A stretch of 64,000 bases of DNA from Nocardioides ungokensis. GTDB taxonomy: Bacteria; Actinomycetota; Actinomycetes; Propionibacteriales; Nocardioidaceae. The first letter of the stretch is position 1; each line of letters starts with the position of its first letter. A program made the position numbers and the translations under genes. Where the stretch lies: NCBI RefSeq assembly GCF_013466985.1, contig NZ_CP059164.1, forward strand, positions 3,977,001-4,041,000, in the 5' to 3' direction. Positions 45,985 to 53,971 of this stretch are shown here, in pieces. The notes beneath the pieces are model-generated. The model did no database searches, was not told the DNA's origin, and saw only the letters and a program-made list of their open reading frames with translations.

Positions 45985-47393
45985 CAGATGGTCCACTTCG
46001 GTCCGTTGGGGGTGTCCTCGACCTCGATGCCCGCGGCCTTGATCTGGTCGCGGATCGCATCGGCTGCGGCGAAGTCCTTCGCCGCGCGCGCCTGGGCGCG
46101 CTGGTCGAGCAGGCCGCGGACGAGGGCGTCCACAGCGGTGGTGAGCTTCTGGTCCTGGGCGGCCGCACCAGAGCCGGCGAAGGCCGGGTCCTGCGGGTCG
46201 AGCCCGAGCACGTCGAGCATCGCGACGACGGCGGCCGCATGACGGCCCGCCTCCTCGGTCGCCCCCTGCCCGAGCAGGCGGTTGCCCTCGCGCACGCAGT
46301 CGAAGAGGACGGCGGTCGCGGCCGGCGTGCCGAGGTCGTCGTCCATGGCTTCCACGAAGGCCTCGGGGAGCTCCCGCACCGCGTCGGCCGGTACGAGGTC
46401 ACGAGCGCGGTCGAGGAACCCCTCGATCCGGCGGAAGCCGACGGCGGCCTCCTCGAGCGCCTCGAAGCTGAACTCCACGTGGCTGCGGTAGTGCGCGGCG
46501 ACGAGGTAGTAGCGCAGCTCGACGCCCCGGAAGCGCTGGAGCACCGCCGGGATCGTGAGGCTGTTGCCGAGCGACTTGCTCATCTTCTCGCCGGCGGTGG
46601 TGATCCACGCGTTGTGCATCCAGTACGACGCGAACGGGTGCCCGGCCGCGCGGGACTGGGCCTGCTCGTTCTCGTGGTGGGGGAAGCGCAGGTCGACGCC
46701 GCCGCCGTGGATGTCGAAGGCCTCGCCGAGGTACTTGCCGGCCATCGCGGAGCACTCGATGTGCCAGCCGGGTCGGCCGCGGCCCCACGGGCTCGGCCAG
46801 GAGGCGGTCTCCGGCTCCGACTGCTTGCGACCCTTCCAGAGCGCGAAGTCGCGCGGGTCGCGCTTGCCGCGGGGGTCGGCGTCCTCGGCGGCCTCCATGT
46901 CGTCGATGCCCTGCCGGGTCAGCTCGCCGTACTGCGGCCACGAGCGCACGTCGAAGTAGACGTCGCCCGAGCCGTCCTCGGCCGCGTAGGCGTGGCCCTT
47001 CTCGATCAGCGTCGCGATCAGCTCGACCATCTCCGGCACGTGGCCGGTCGCGGCCGGCTCGTAGGTCGGCGGCGCGACGTTGAGCGCGGCGTACGCCTTG
47101 TCGAGCTCGCGGTGCATGTCGTAGGCGAGGTTGTACCAGGGCCGGCCCTGCTCGGCGGCCTTGATCAGGATCTTGTCGTCGATGTCGGTGATGTTGCGGA
47201 TGAACGTCACGTCGTAGCCGAGGTGGCGCAGCCAGCGCTGGAGCACGTCGAAGTTGACCCCGGAGCGGACGTGCCCGACGTGCGGCTCGCTCTGCACGGT
47301 CAGGCCACACACGTAGAGACCCGCCTTCCCCTCCTCGAGGGGGACGAAGTCACGGACTTCGCGAGTCGCGGTGTCGTACAGCCTGAAGGTCAC
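45984..47393 (-). CDS. cysS: Cysteinyl-tRNA synthetase
   Basis: A 469-residue class I synthetase. Its HIGH-type signature is SEPHVGHVRSGVNFDV near residue 36, zinc ligands are in GLYVCGLTVQ and WHIECSAMAGKYL, and KMSKSLGNSL lies near 267, with a C-terminal helical anticodon domain. The GTG start at 47393 follows TAGAAT by 7 nt. Downstream rlmB overlaps. In Mycobacterium the gene follows ispF, but here ispF is 3.9 kb away on the other strand. Confidence 0.95.
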   Translation of the reverse strand: MTFRLYDTATREVRDFVPLEEGKAGLYVCGLTVQSEPHVGHVRSGVNFDVLQRWLRHLGYDVTFIRNITDIDDKILIKAAEQGRPWYNLAYDMHRELDKAYAALNVAPPTYEPAATGHVPEMVELIATLIEKGHAYAAEDGSGDVYFDVRSWPQYGELTRQGIDDMEAAEDADPRGKRDPRDFALWKGRKQSEPETASWPSPWGRGRPGWHIECSAMAGKYLGEAFDIHGGGVDLRFPHHENEQAQSRAAGHPFASYWMHNAWITTAGEKMSKSLGNSLTIPAVLQRFRGVELRYYLVAAHYRSHVEFSFEALEEAAVGFRRIEGFLDRARDLVPADAVRELPEAFVEAMDDDLGTPAATAVLFDCVREGNRLLGQGATEEAGRHAAAVVAMLDVLGLDPQDPAFAGSGAAAQDQKLTTAVDALVRGLLDQRAQARAAKDFAAADAIRDQIKAAGIEVEDTPNGPKWTI

Positions 47394-47488
47394 CCGCTTG
47401 ATTCTAGAGGTGAGGGGCACTCCGCATCGCATCGCCGGATCCTGTGACTGCTGGGACAGGAGTGACACAGTCGCCCTATCGTGGGCGG

Positions 47489-48772
47489 GTGCGGAGACCG
47501 CTGACGACCCTGCTGGCGACCTGTGTCGCCCTCCCCCCCTCGCGACGCGCGCACCGGCGCCCGCGCCCGCCTCCGCCGCCCCGCCGGGCGAGGGGTCCGC
47601 CCGGGTCGTGGCCCGGCCGATCGCCCACACGCAGTGGGACACCACGACCGAGCTGCGGACCGGCACGACGTCGGGTGCGCGGGTCACACGCGGGCGGGTC
47701 GAGCTCGACGCGCCGACCGCGCACCGCAGCTACGACGGCAGGCAGTACGACGTGGGCCGGTGGGTCTCGCCGTGGGTCTCCCCCGGCTTCGGGCTGACCC
47801 AGCTCGTCTCGTCCTGGTCGGCAACCACGCCCGGAGACAGCTGGCTGGAGGTGCAGGTGCGCGGCCGCGCCGGCGACGGCGGCCTGTCGAGCTGGGACGT
47901 GCTCGGCCGCTGGACCTCCGGCGACACGCACACCGTCCGCACCTCCGTCTCCGGGCAGTCCGACGACCTGGCCTCGGTCAACGTCGACACCTGGGTCGCC
48001 AGCCGGTCGACCGGCCTCGCGTCGTACCAGGTGCGGGTGCTGCTGCTGCGCCGCACCGGCGCCTCCACGGCGAGCCCGTCGCTCGACCAGGTCGGCGCGA
48101 TGTCCTCCCGGCTGCCGAGCGGGTCGGTGACCACCTCGGCGTCCGGCCCCGCCAGCAAGGCCGGGACGGTGCTGGACGTGCCCCGCTACTCCCAGATGGC
48201 GCACCGCGGCCACTACCCGCGCTGGGGCGGGGGCGGTGAGGCCTGGTGCTCGCCCACGTCGACCTCGATGGTGCTCGGCTACTACGACGCGCTGCCGGAC
48301 CCCTCGACCTACGCCTGGGTCCCGGCCGGCCACACCGACCCGTGGGTCGACGAGGCCGCGCGGTCGACGTACGACGCGGCGTACCAGGGCACCGGCAACT
48401 GGCCCTTCAACACGGCGTACGCCGCCCCGCTCGCGGGCCACGCCTTCGTGACCCGGCTGCGGTCGCTGCGCGAGGCGGAGCTGTTCATCGACGCGGGCAT
48501 CCCGCTGGTCGCGTCGATCTCGTTCGGCAGCGGCGAGCTGACCGGCGCCCCGATCTCGGCGTCCAACGGCACGCCCGTCGGTGATCGTCGGCTTCCGCAC
48601 CAACGGCGACGTGGTCGTCAACGACCCGGCCGCCCCGACCCGCTCGGGGGTGCGGCGCACCTACGACCGCGGCCAGTTCGAGAACGCCTGGCTCCCCCGC
48701 TCCGGCGGGCTGGTCTACGTGATCCGCGACGACGCCCACCCGCTCCCCGCGGGCGCCCACACCAACTGGTGA
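47489..48772 (+). pseudogene. Secreted C39-like peptidase, frame broken twice
   Basis: About 428 residues after correcting a loss near 47540 and a gain near 48582. Signal peptide RRPLTTLLATCVALPP, then a Pro/Ala-rich linker and a beta-rich domain (STGLASYQVRVLLLRR), then the papain-like C39 module: LDVPRYSQMAHRGHYPRW, GGGEAWCSPTSTSMVLGYYD with the Cys nucleophile, AGHAFVTRLRSL (His region) and VIVGFRTNGDVVVNDPAAPT. Likely a wall-associated or secreted cysteine peptidase of unknown target. GTG follows TATCGT by 7 nt. Confidence 0.72.
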
Positions 48773-48785
48773 CGGCCTGCAGGTT

Positions 48786-48869
48786 TCACCGGCTGACCGG
48801 GTACTCCCTTGCTTGTCGGCCACTTCGACGGCCGACAAGCATCGGACTCACCGGCCAGCCGGGTACTCC
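48786..48869. repeat. Hairpin flanked by direct repeats at convergent gene ends
   Basis: A perfect 11-bp hairpin GCTTGTCGGCC (48811-48821 and 48830-48840) lies between two 22-bp direct repeats, TCACCGGCTGACCGGGTACT at 48786 and a three-mismatch copy at 48848. Most likely a bidirectional terminator for the C39-like gene and the SDR gene. Confidence 0.7.
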
Positions 48870-48886
48870 TGCACGCGGCAGGACCG

Positions 48887-49657
48887 TCAGACTGAGTACC
48901 CGCCGTCCACGTCCAGCTTCTGGCCGGAGATGAACCCGGCCTGGTCGGAGGCGAGGAAGCACACCGCCTCGGCCACGTCGGTGGCGTTGCCGAAGCGGCG
49001 CAGCGGGATCGAGAGGCGGGCGGCGTCGAGGACGTCGGGCGCCAGGTCGCCCGAGGAGCGCAGGCGGGCCGCCATGCCGTCGGTGAGCATGCCGGGGCCG
49101 ACCGCGTTGACCCGGACCCCGAAGCGGCCCTCCTCCACGGCCAGCGCCCGCACCAGCGCCTCGACGGCCGCCTGCGGTGCCGCCGACAGCCCGTCGCGGG
49201 CCGGGTAGCGGCTGGTGGCTGCGGTCGTCACCGCCACGACGGAGCCTTGGGTGTGCCGCAGATGCGGCAGCGCGGGCTGGACGACGTTGAAGAAGCCGCT
49301 CGCGTCGGCGGCGAGCTGCGCGGCCATGGTCGAGGGCGCCACCGACGAGAGGTGCGCCAGCGGCACGTGCGGCCCGGCGGCGTAGACGAGCGTGTGCAGG
49401 CCGGAGTGCTCCTCGGCCACCGCGGTGACCACGTCGGCCGCGGCCTCGTCGCTCATCTGGTCGAGCTCGTGGGCCGAGGCCTTCACGCCCCACTCCCGGG
49501 CCGAGGCCGTCGCGGCCTCGGCAGCCTCGGGGTGGGTGCGGTAGGTGAGCGCCACGGCGGAGCCCCGCCGGGCCAGCATCCTCACGATCGCGAGCCCGAG
49601 CCCGCCGCTGCCGCCGACGACGAGCGCGGCCCCCGGCCTGTTCCGGAAGTCGCTCAT
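48887..49657 (-). CDS. SDR-family protein lacking the catalytic Tyr/Lys
   Basis: A 256-residue Rossmann protein. NAD(P) motif GGSGGLGLAIVRML near residue 15; LVYAAGPHVPLAHLSSV is the NNAG-like segment near 90. The usual YxxxK region reads GLSAAPQAAVEALVRAL, with Leu where Tyr should be and Pro where Lys should be, and the upstream Ser position is Thr in VVAVTTAAT. FabG-type C-terminus GFISGQKLDVDGGYSV is normal. Cofactor binding is plausible, classical reduction is not. It overlaps the molybdoenzyme gene (ATGA). Confidence 0.8.
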   Translation of the reverse strand: MSDFRNRPGAALVVGGSGGLGLAIVRMLARRGSAVALTYRTHPEAAEAATASAREWGVKASAHELDQMSDEAAADVVTAVAEEHSGLHTLVYAAGPHVPLAHLSSVAPSTMAAQLAADASGFFNVVQPALPHLRHTQGSVVAVTTAATSRYPARDGLSAAPQAAVEALVRALAVEEGRFGVRVNAVGPGMLTDGMAARLRSSGDLAPDVLDAARLSIPLRRFGNATDVAEAVCFLASDQAGFISGQKLDVDGGYSV

Positions 49658-51246
49658 GTCGTGGCCGTGACGTCGATGGTGTGCCAGCCGGTGGACCCGT
49701 TGGGGAGGACGCCGCGCTGGACCCCGGTCTGCACCAGCCCGTCCTTGTCGGTCGCGCGGACCCTGAGCGTGTGGTCGCCCGCGTCGAGCGTCACCGTCGT
49801 CGCCCACTGGACCCACGAGTCGTCGGTCGGCGGGTGCGAGACGTCGGCGGGCTGCCAGTCATCGCCGTCGACGGCCACCTGCACCGCCTTGATCCCGATG
49901 TGCTGGGCCCACGCGACGCCCCCGACGCGCACCCGCCCGGCCGTCACGTCATCCCCCGACCGCGGCACGTCGATGCGCGACGACAGCTTCACGGGACCCT
50001 TCTCGCTCCACCCGCGCTCGGTCCAGTACGCCGAGAACCGGGAGAACTGCGTGACCTCCATGTCCACCACCCACTTGCACGCGGACACGTACCCGTAGAG
50101 GCCCGGCACAATCGTGCGGACCGGGAACCCGTGGTCGATCGGCAGCGGCTCGCCGTTCATGGCGACCGCCAGCATGGCATCGCGCCCGTCGGTCAGCGCG
50201 GACAGCGGCGTGCCGCAGGTCCAGCCGGTGTCGGAGGTCTGCAGCACGGCGTCGGCGTCGGGGTGCACGCCCGCCTCGTGCAGCAGCTCCGAGAGGCGTA
50301 CGCCGCTCCACCAGGCGTTGCCGATCAGCGGGCCGCCGACGGGGTTGGAGACGCAGTTGAGCGTGATCCAGTCCTCGGTGAGCCGCCGGTCCAGCAGGTC
50401 CTGGTAGGTCAGCTCGACCTCACGGTCGACCATGCCGTGGATGCGCAGCTTCCAGTCGACGGGCTGGATCGCCGGCGCCACGATCGAGGTGTCGATCCGG
50501 TAGAAGTCGCCGGCCGAGGTGATCCACGACGAGATGCCGTCGAGGCCGATCCGCGCGTGCGTGGGCACGACCGGCGGGGACACCCCCGACAGCTTGAGCA
50601 GTCGCCGGGTCTCCTCGACCTGGCGCCGGCCCTGCCCGACCACGCGGCCGAACGCGCTCACGGCGAGCGCGGCCGCGGTGATCACGGCACTGCGCACGAG
50701 GAAGCCGCGCCGGGTCGAGCCTGCGGAGGTCGGTGCCACCCGGGCGGGCTCGGCAGCAGTATCGGAGTCAGGATCGGTGGCTGGGTCACCGCCGGGAGCC
50801 GCCCCGCCCCGGGCCGCCCGGCGCAGCGGCTCGGTCAGCAGCGACAGGCAGATCAGCCACGTCACGAAGCCGACGGCCACGGGAAGCAGATCGGTGATGC
50901 CGGTGTCGTGCTGCAGGCCGACCGCGGTGAACCCGATCGCCGCGAGCACACCGAAGACGATCGCCGGCGCCCACCACGCGCGGGCCGCGAGCCGCCCGGC
51001 GTAGGCGAAGAGCAGCGCGGTGACCACCAGGATCACCGTGACCAGGAAGGTCTTGTCGTGGCGGCCCAGGACCTGGATGGCCTGCTCGACCATCGTGCCG
51101 GGCGTCTCGCGGATGACCAGCTCGGCGATCGCGACCACCGGCGAGGACCGGATGGTCATCGCCATCGCCACGAAGTAGCTCGTGGCCAGCCCGGCGAAGC
51201 CGGCCACCAGGCCGGCCGCGCTCCACGCCCAGCGGTTGCTCTTCAC
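49654..51246 (-). CDS. Membrane molybdopterin oxidoreductase of the sulfite-oxidase family
   Basis: A 530-residue protein. The N-terminal ~200 residues hold five membrane helices (AGLVAGFAGLATSYFVAMAM, FLVTVILVVTALLFAYAGRL). The soluble part has the molybdenum-ligating Cys in ITLNCVSNPVGGPLIGNAWW near residue 308, GFPVRTIVPGLYGYVSACKW, and the dimer domain GVAWAQHIGIKAVQVAVDGD. An RRGF segment (STRRGFLVRSAVITA) sits between the helices and the catalytic domain. Close relatives are common, unassigned oxidoreductases of actinobacteria; substrate is unknown. Confidence 0.87.
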   Translation of the reverse strand: MKSNRWAWSAAGLVAGFAGLATSYFVAMAMTIRSSPVVAIAELVIRETPGTMVEQAIQVLGRHDKTFLVTVILVVTALLFAYAGRLAARAWWAPAIVFGVLAAIGFTAVGLQHDTGITDLLPVAVGFVTWLICLSLLTEPLRRAARGGAAPGGDPATDPDSDTAAEPARVAPTSAGSTRRGFLVRSAVITAAALAVSAFGRVVGQGRRQVEETRRLLKLSGVSPPVVPTHARIGLDGISSWITSAGDFYRIDTSIVAPAIQPVDWKLRIHGMVDREVELTYQDLLDRRLTEDWITLNCVSNPVGGPLIGNAWWSGVRLSELLHEAGVHPDADAVLQTSDTGWTCGTPLSALTDGRDAMLAVAMNGEPLPIDHGFPVRTIVPGLYGYVSACKWVVDMEVTQFSRFSAYWTERGWSEKGPVKLSSRIDVPRSGDDVTAGRVRVGGVAWAQHIGIKAVQVAVDGDDWQPADVSHPPTDDSWVQWATTVTLDAGDHTLRVRATDKDGLVQTGVQRGVLPNGSTGWHTIDVTATT

Positions 51247-51278
51247 ACGAGCGATTGTCCCTCAGGCATGATCCAGTC

Positions 51279-51773
51279 GTGCCTTACAACCCGCTTACCG
51301 TCCGCGTCGGCATCGGCACCGACGTCCACCGGCTCGCCGACGGCGTCCCCATGCACCTCGCCGGGCTCGCCTGGCCCGAGGAGGCCCAGGGCCTGGAGGG
51401 CCACTCCGACGCCGACGTCGCCGCCCACGCGGCCTGCGACGCGCTGCTCTCGGCGGCCGGCCTCGGCGACCTCGGCTCCAACTTCGGTACGTCGGACCCG
51501 GCCTGGGCCGGTGCGGCCGGGACGGCGATGCTGGCGGAGACCGCCCGGCGGGTGCGCGAGGCGGGTTTCGCGATCGGCAACGTCGCGGTCCAGGTGATCG
51601 GCAACCGGCCACGCCTCGCCCCCCGCAAGGCCGAGGCGGAGCGGGCGCTTAGCGAGGCGGTCGGCGCCCCGGTCTCGGTGTCCGCGACCACCACCGACGG
51701 CCTGGGCCTCACCGGCCGCGGCGAGGGTGTCGCCGCGGTGGCGACGGCGCTCGTGGCCGCCACGGAGGCCTGA
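51279..51773 (+). CDS. ispF: 2-C-methyl-D-erythritol 2,4-cyclodiphosphate synthase
   Basis: A 164-residue MEP-pathway enzyme forming the cyclodiphosphate. Motifs: VGIGTDVHRLADG (Asp, His metal ligands), LEGHSDADVAAHAACDALL (third metal His), LGSNFGTSDPAWAG and TTTDGLGLTGRGEGVAAVA. GTG at 51279 is favoured by a CATGAT box 7 nt upstream. Its usual partner ispD lies 10 kb away, beyond the nitrate-assimilation genes. Confidence 0.95.
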   Translation: MPYNPLTVRVGIGTDVHRLADGVPMHLAGLAWPEEAQGLEGHSDADVAAHAACDALLSAAGLGDLGSNFGTSDPAWAGAAGTAMLAETARRVREAGFAIGNVAVQVIGNRPRLAPRKAEAERALSEAVGAPVSVSATTTDGLGLTGRGEGVAAVATALVAATEA

Positions 51774-51788
51774 CCGGCGCTCGGGGGG

Positions 51789-52494
51789 TCAGCCCAGCCG
51801 GTCGAGCGGCTCCCGGACGTCGTCGCCGCCGACGTCCACGGGGTGCGTGAGGAAGCGGGTAGCGACCAGGTCGACCAGGCAGTGCTGCACACCGATCACG
51901 TCGGCCACGATCTCGGCCCCGGTCTCGAGGGACTCCGCGCGGGCGCGCCGGGCGAAGTGTCCCGGTGAGAGCAGGTACGGCGAGACGGCGACCCCGGGCC
52001 GGACCACCTCCGCGGGACGGGGGCCTCGGCCCGAGAGGGTGGCGTGCTCGACCGGACCGCCCCACAGGTCGGCCAGCAGGGCGGTGGCGAGCTCGACGTC
52101 GGCCTCCGCCTCGGGGTCGGTGGAGCCGGCCGCGACCAGCACCACCGGCTGGCTGGGGCGGGCGCCGGCCTCGACCAGGCGGGTCGCCTGGGCGACCGCG
52201 AGGACGCTGTCGGGACCCAGCGGCGGCGCGATCCGGACGGGCGACGTGGACCGGGCCGCGGCCCCGGGCAGGTCGTGACGCACGTGGAAGCCGGTCGAGA
52301 GCAGCAGCGGCACCACCACGGTCGGGCCGGTCGCGGAGGCCAGGACGTCGCCGAGCGACGGCTCGCACAGGCTCGACGTACGCCGCCACCGCCGCAACGC
52401 CCAGCGAGCGGGCGACCATCGCGGTGAGGGTTCGGGCGACGTCGTTGCCGGGCCCGTGCCGGGTGCCGTGGGCGACGGTCACGAGCGTGGTCAC
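51789..52494 (-). pseudogene. Sirohydrochlorin chelatase (CbiX family), one indel
   Basis: About 234 residues once an apparent one-base gain near 52375 is removed. The N-terminus TLVTVAHGTRHGPGNDVA has the catalytic His, and a second half contains VVPLLLSTGFHVRHDLPGAA (metal-binding His) and VLVAAGSTDPEAEADVELA. CbiX proteins insert Fe or Co into sirohydrochlorin. Its place at the end of nirB-nirD-hemD-type suggests ferrochelation to sirohaem for NirB. GTG overlaps the preceding stop. Confidence 0.82.
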
Positions 52495-53603
52495 GGGGTG
52501 ACCACCAGGCGGTAGCCGCGCTTGACGACGGTCTGCACCAGCCGGGTCCCGATGGACGCCCGCACCCGGGCCACCGCCATCTCGACGGCGTGCTCGGAGG
52601 TGGCGAGGCCGCTGGGCAGGGCCGCAAGAAGCTCGGGCCGGGAGACCACGTGGCCCGGGTTGACCGCCAGGGCCTGGAGCACGGCCAGGGGAGCCGCCGA
52701 CAGCCGCACCTCGACCCCGTCGAGCAGCACCCGGTCCCCGTGCAGCAGCAGCTGGTGGCCGGCCACCTCCAGGGCCGTCCCGCAGCGGCGGGCCGGGAGC
52801 TCGGTCTCCATCAGCTTGACCATCGCCGCCAGCCGGGACCGCTCGGGCCGGATGGTCGGCACCCCCCACATCTCGAAGGCCGCGGAGGTCACCGGCCCGA
52901 CGCAGGTCGCGACGACGTCGGCCTGGAACGCCGCTGCCACCTCGTCGCGGCGCCCGGTCACGCCCGCGGCGTCCATCAGCGCCGCGACCGCCGGCGCCGA
53001 GGTGAACGTGACGGCGTCCAGCTTGCGGTCGGCGACCAGGTCGACCATCCGGAACATCGGCGCGGGGTCCTCGGCGCCGGCCACCCGGTAGACCGTGACC
53101 ACGGTGACGTCCGCGCCCTGCCGGCGCAGCGCGTGGGCGACCATCGACAGCGACTGGCCGTGCTCCTGCACCACGATCCGGAGGCCGGTGAGGTCGCGGC
53201 CACGCAGGTGCGCCAGGACGTCCTCGAAGCACTCGGACTCCGGCGCCCAGAGCTCGCGCAGCCCCTGCGCGCGCAGGGCACCGACGCTCTTCGGGCCGCG
53301 GGCCAGGATCTCGGCGCCGCCGATGGCGGCGACCAGCTCCGCGCACCGGCCCCAGCGCGTCGCCGCCTCGAACCACGCCTTCATCCCGATCCCCGTCGTG
53401 GCCAGGAACATGTCGACCGGCCGCGAGAGCACCTCGTCGGTGGCCGCGTGCAGCTCGTCGTCATCGACGTGGTTGGGGTCCAGGGAGAGCGCCGGCGCCC
53501 ACTCGACGCGCGCGCCGCGGCGCTCGAGGAGGCCCGTCTGCTCGTCGACCTTGCGGGCCGCGGTGACGCCGACCAGGAAGCCCTCCAGCGGGCCGCCGGT
53601 CAT
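52491..53603 (-). CDS. HemD-domain winged-helix regulator (NnaR-like)
   Basis: A 370-residue protein. Residues ~1-260 form a uroporphyrinogen-III-synthase fold (GFLVGVTAARKVDEQTGLLE, LDAVTFTSAPAVAALMDAAG, VATCVGPVTSAAFEMWGVPT); residues ~275-370 are an OmpR-type DNA-binding domain (VRLSAAPLAVLQALAVNPGH, VEMAVARVRASIGTRLVQTV, KRGYRLVV). The same architecture is that of NnaR, described as a nitrate/nitrite assimilation regulator in Streptomyces and mycobacteria. Its place after nirD supports that role; whether it also makes uroporphyrinogen III is uncertain. Confidence 0.88.
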   Translation of the reverse strand: MTGGPLEGFLVGVTAARKVDEQTGLLERRGARVEWAPALSLDPNHVDDDELHAATDEVLSRPVDMFLATTGIGMKAWFEAATRWGRCAELVAAIGGAEILARGPKSVGALRAQGLRELWAPESECFEDVLAHLRGRDLTGLRIVVQEHGQSLSMVAHALRRQGADVTVVTVYRVAGAEDPAPMFRMVDLVADRKLDAVTFTSAPAVAALMDAAGVTGRRDEVAAAFQADVVATCVGPVTSAAFEMWGVPTIRPERSRLAAMVKLMETELPARRCGTALEVAGHQLLLHGDRVLLDGVEVRLSAAPLAVLQALAVNPGHVVSRPELLAALPSGLATSEHAVEMAVARVRASIGTRLVQTVVKRGYRLVVTP

Positions 53604-53971
53604 GCCGCGTCCGACTTGCGGTGGCCGACGAGGACCACGCCCTCGACGACCCGCACGTCGTACGCCGGCACCGAGACGTGCGCGTCGTCGAGGCAGCGCC
53701 CGCTGCGCAGGTCGAAGGCGTGCTTGTGCATCGGCGAGGCGACGAACGGCACGTCGCCGCGGGTGCCGACGATGCCGCGGGCCAGGACCGAGGCCTTGGC
53801 GAACGGGTCGTGGTTGCCCAGCGCGTAGACCTCGTCGTCGTGGGTGCGGAAGATCGCGATCGCCTGGCCGTGGACGAGAGCGGTGGCGCCGCGCTCGACC
53901 TCCAGCTCGGCCACCCGGCAGACCGGCTGCCAGTCGTCGGTGCCGCAATCGTGCGGGGGCGCCTGGGTCAT
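53600..53971 (-). CDS. nirD: Nitrite reductase small subunit
   Basis: A 123-residue Rieske-fold subunit of the assimilatory NADH-nitrite reductase: DWQPVCRVAELEVERGATAL, AIAIFRTHDDEVYALGNHDP and SPMHKHAFDLRSGRCLDD. As usual for NirD, the Cys/His cluster ligands of true Rieske proteins are absent. It overlaps nirB at 53968-53971 and the regulator at 53600-53603. Confidence 0.92.
   Translation of the reverse strand: MTQAPPHDCGTDDWQPVCRVAELEVERGATALVHGQAIAIFRTHDDEVYALGNHDPFAKASVLARGIVGTRGDVPFVASPMHKHAFDLRSGRCLDDAHVSVPAYDVRVVEGVVLVGHRKSDAA

Noticed and set aside
53600..53971. True Rieske iron-sulfur protein
   Set aside because: The CxH...CxxH cluster ligands are absent; position and sequence fit NirD.
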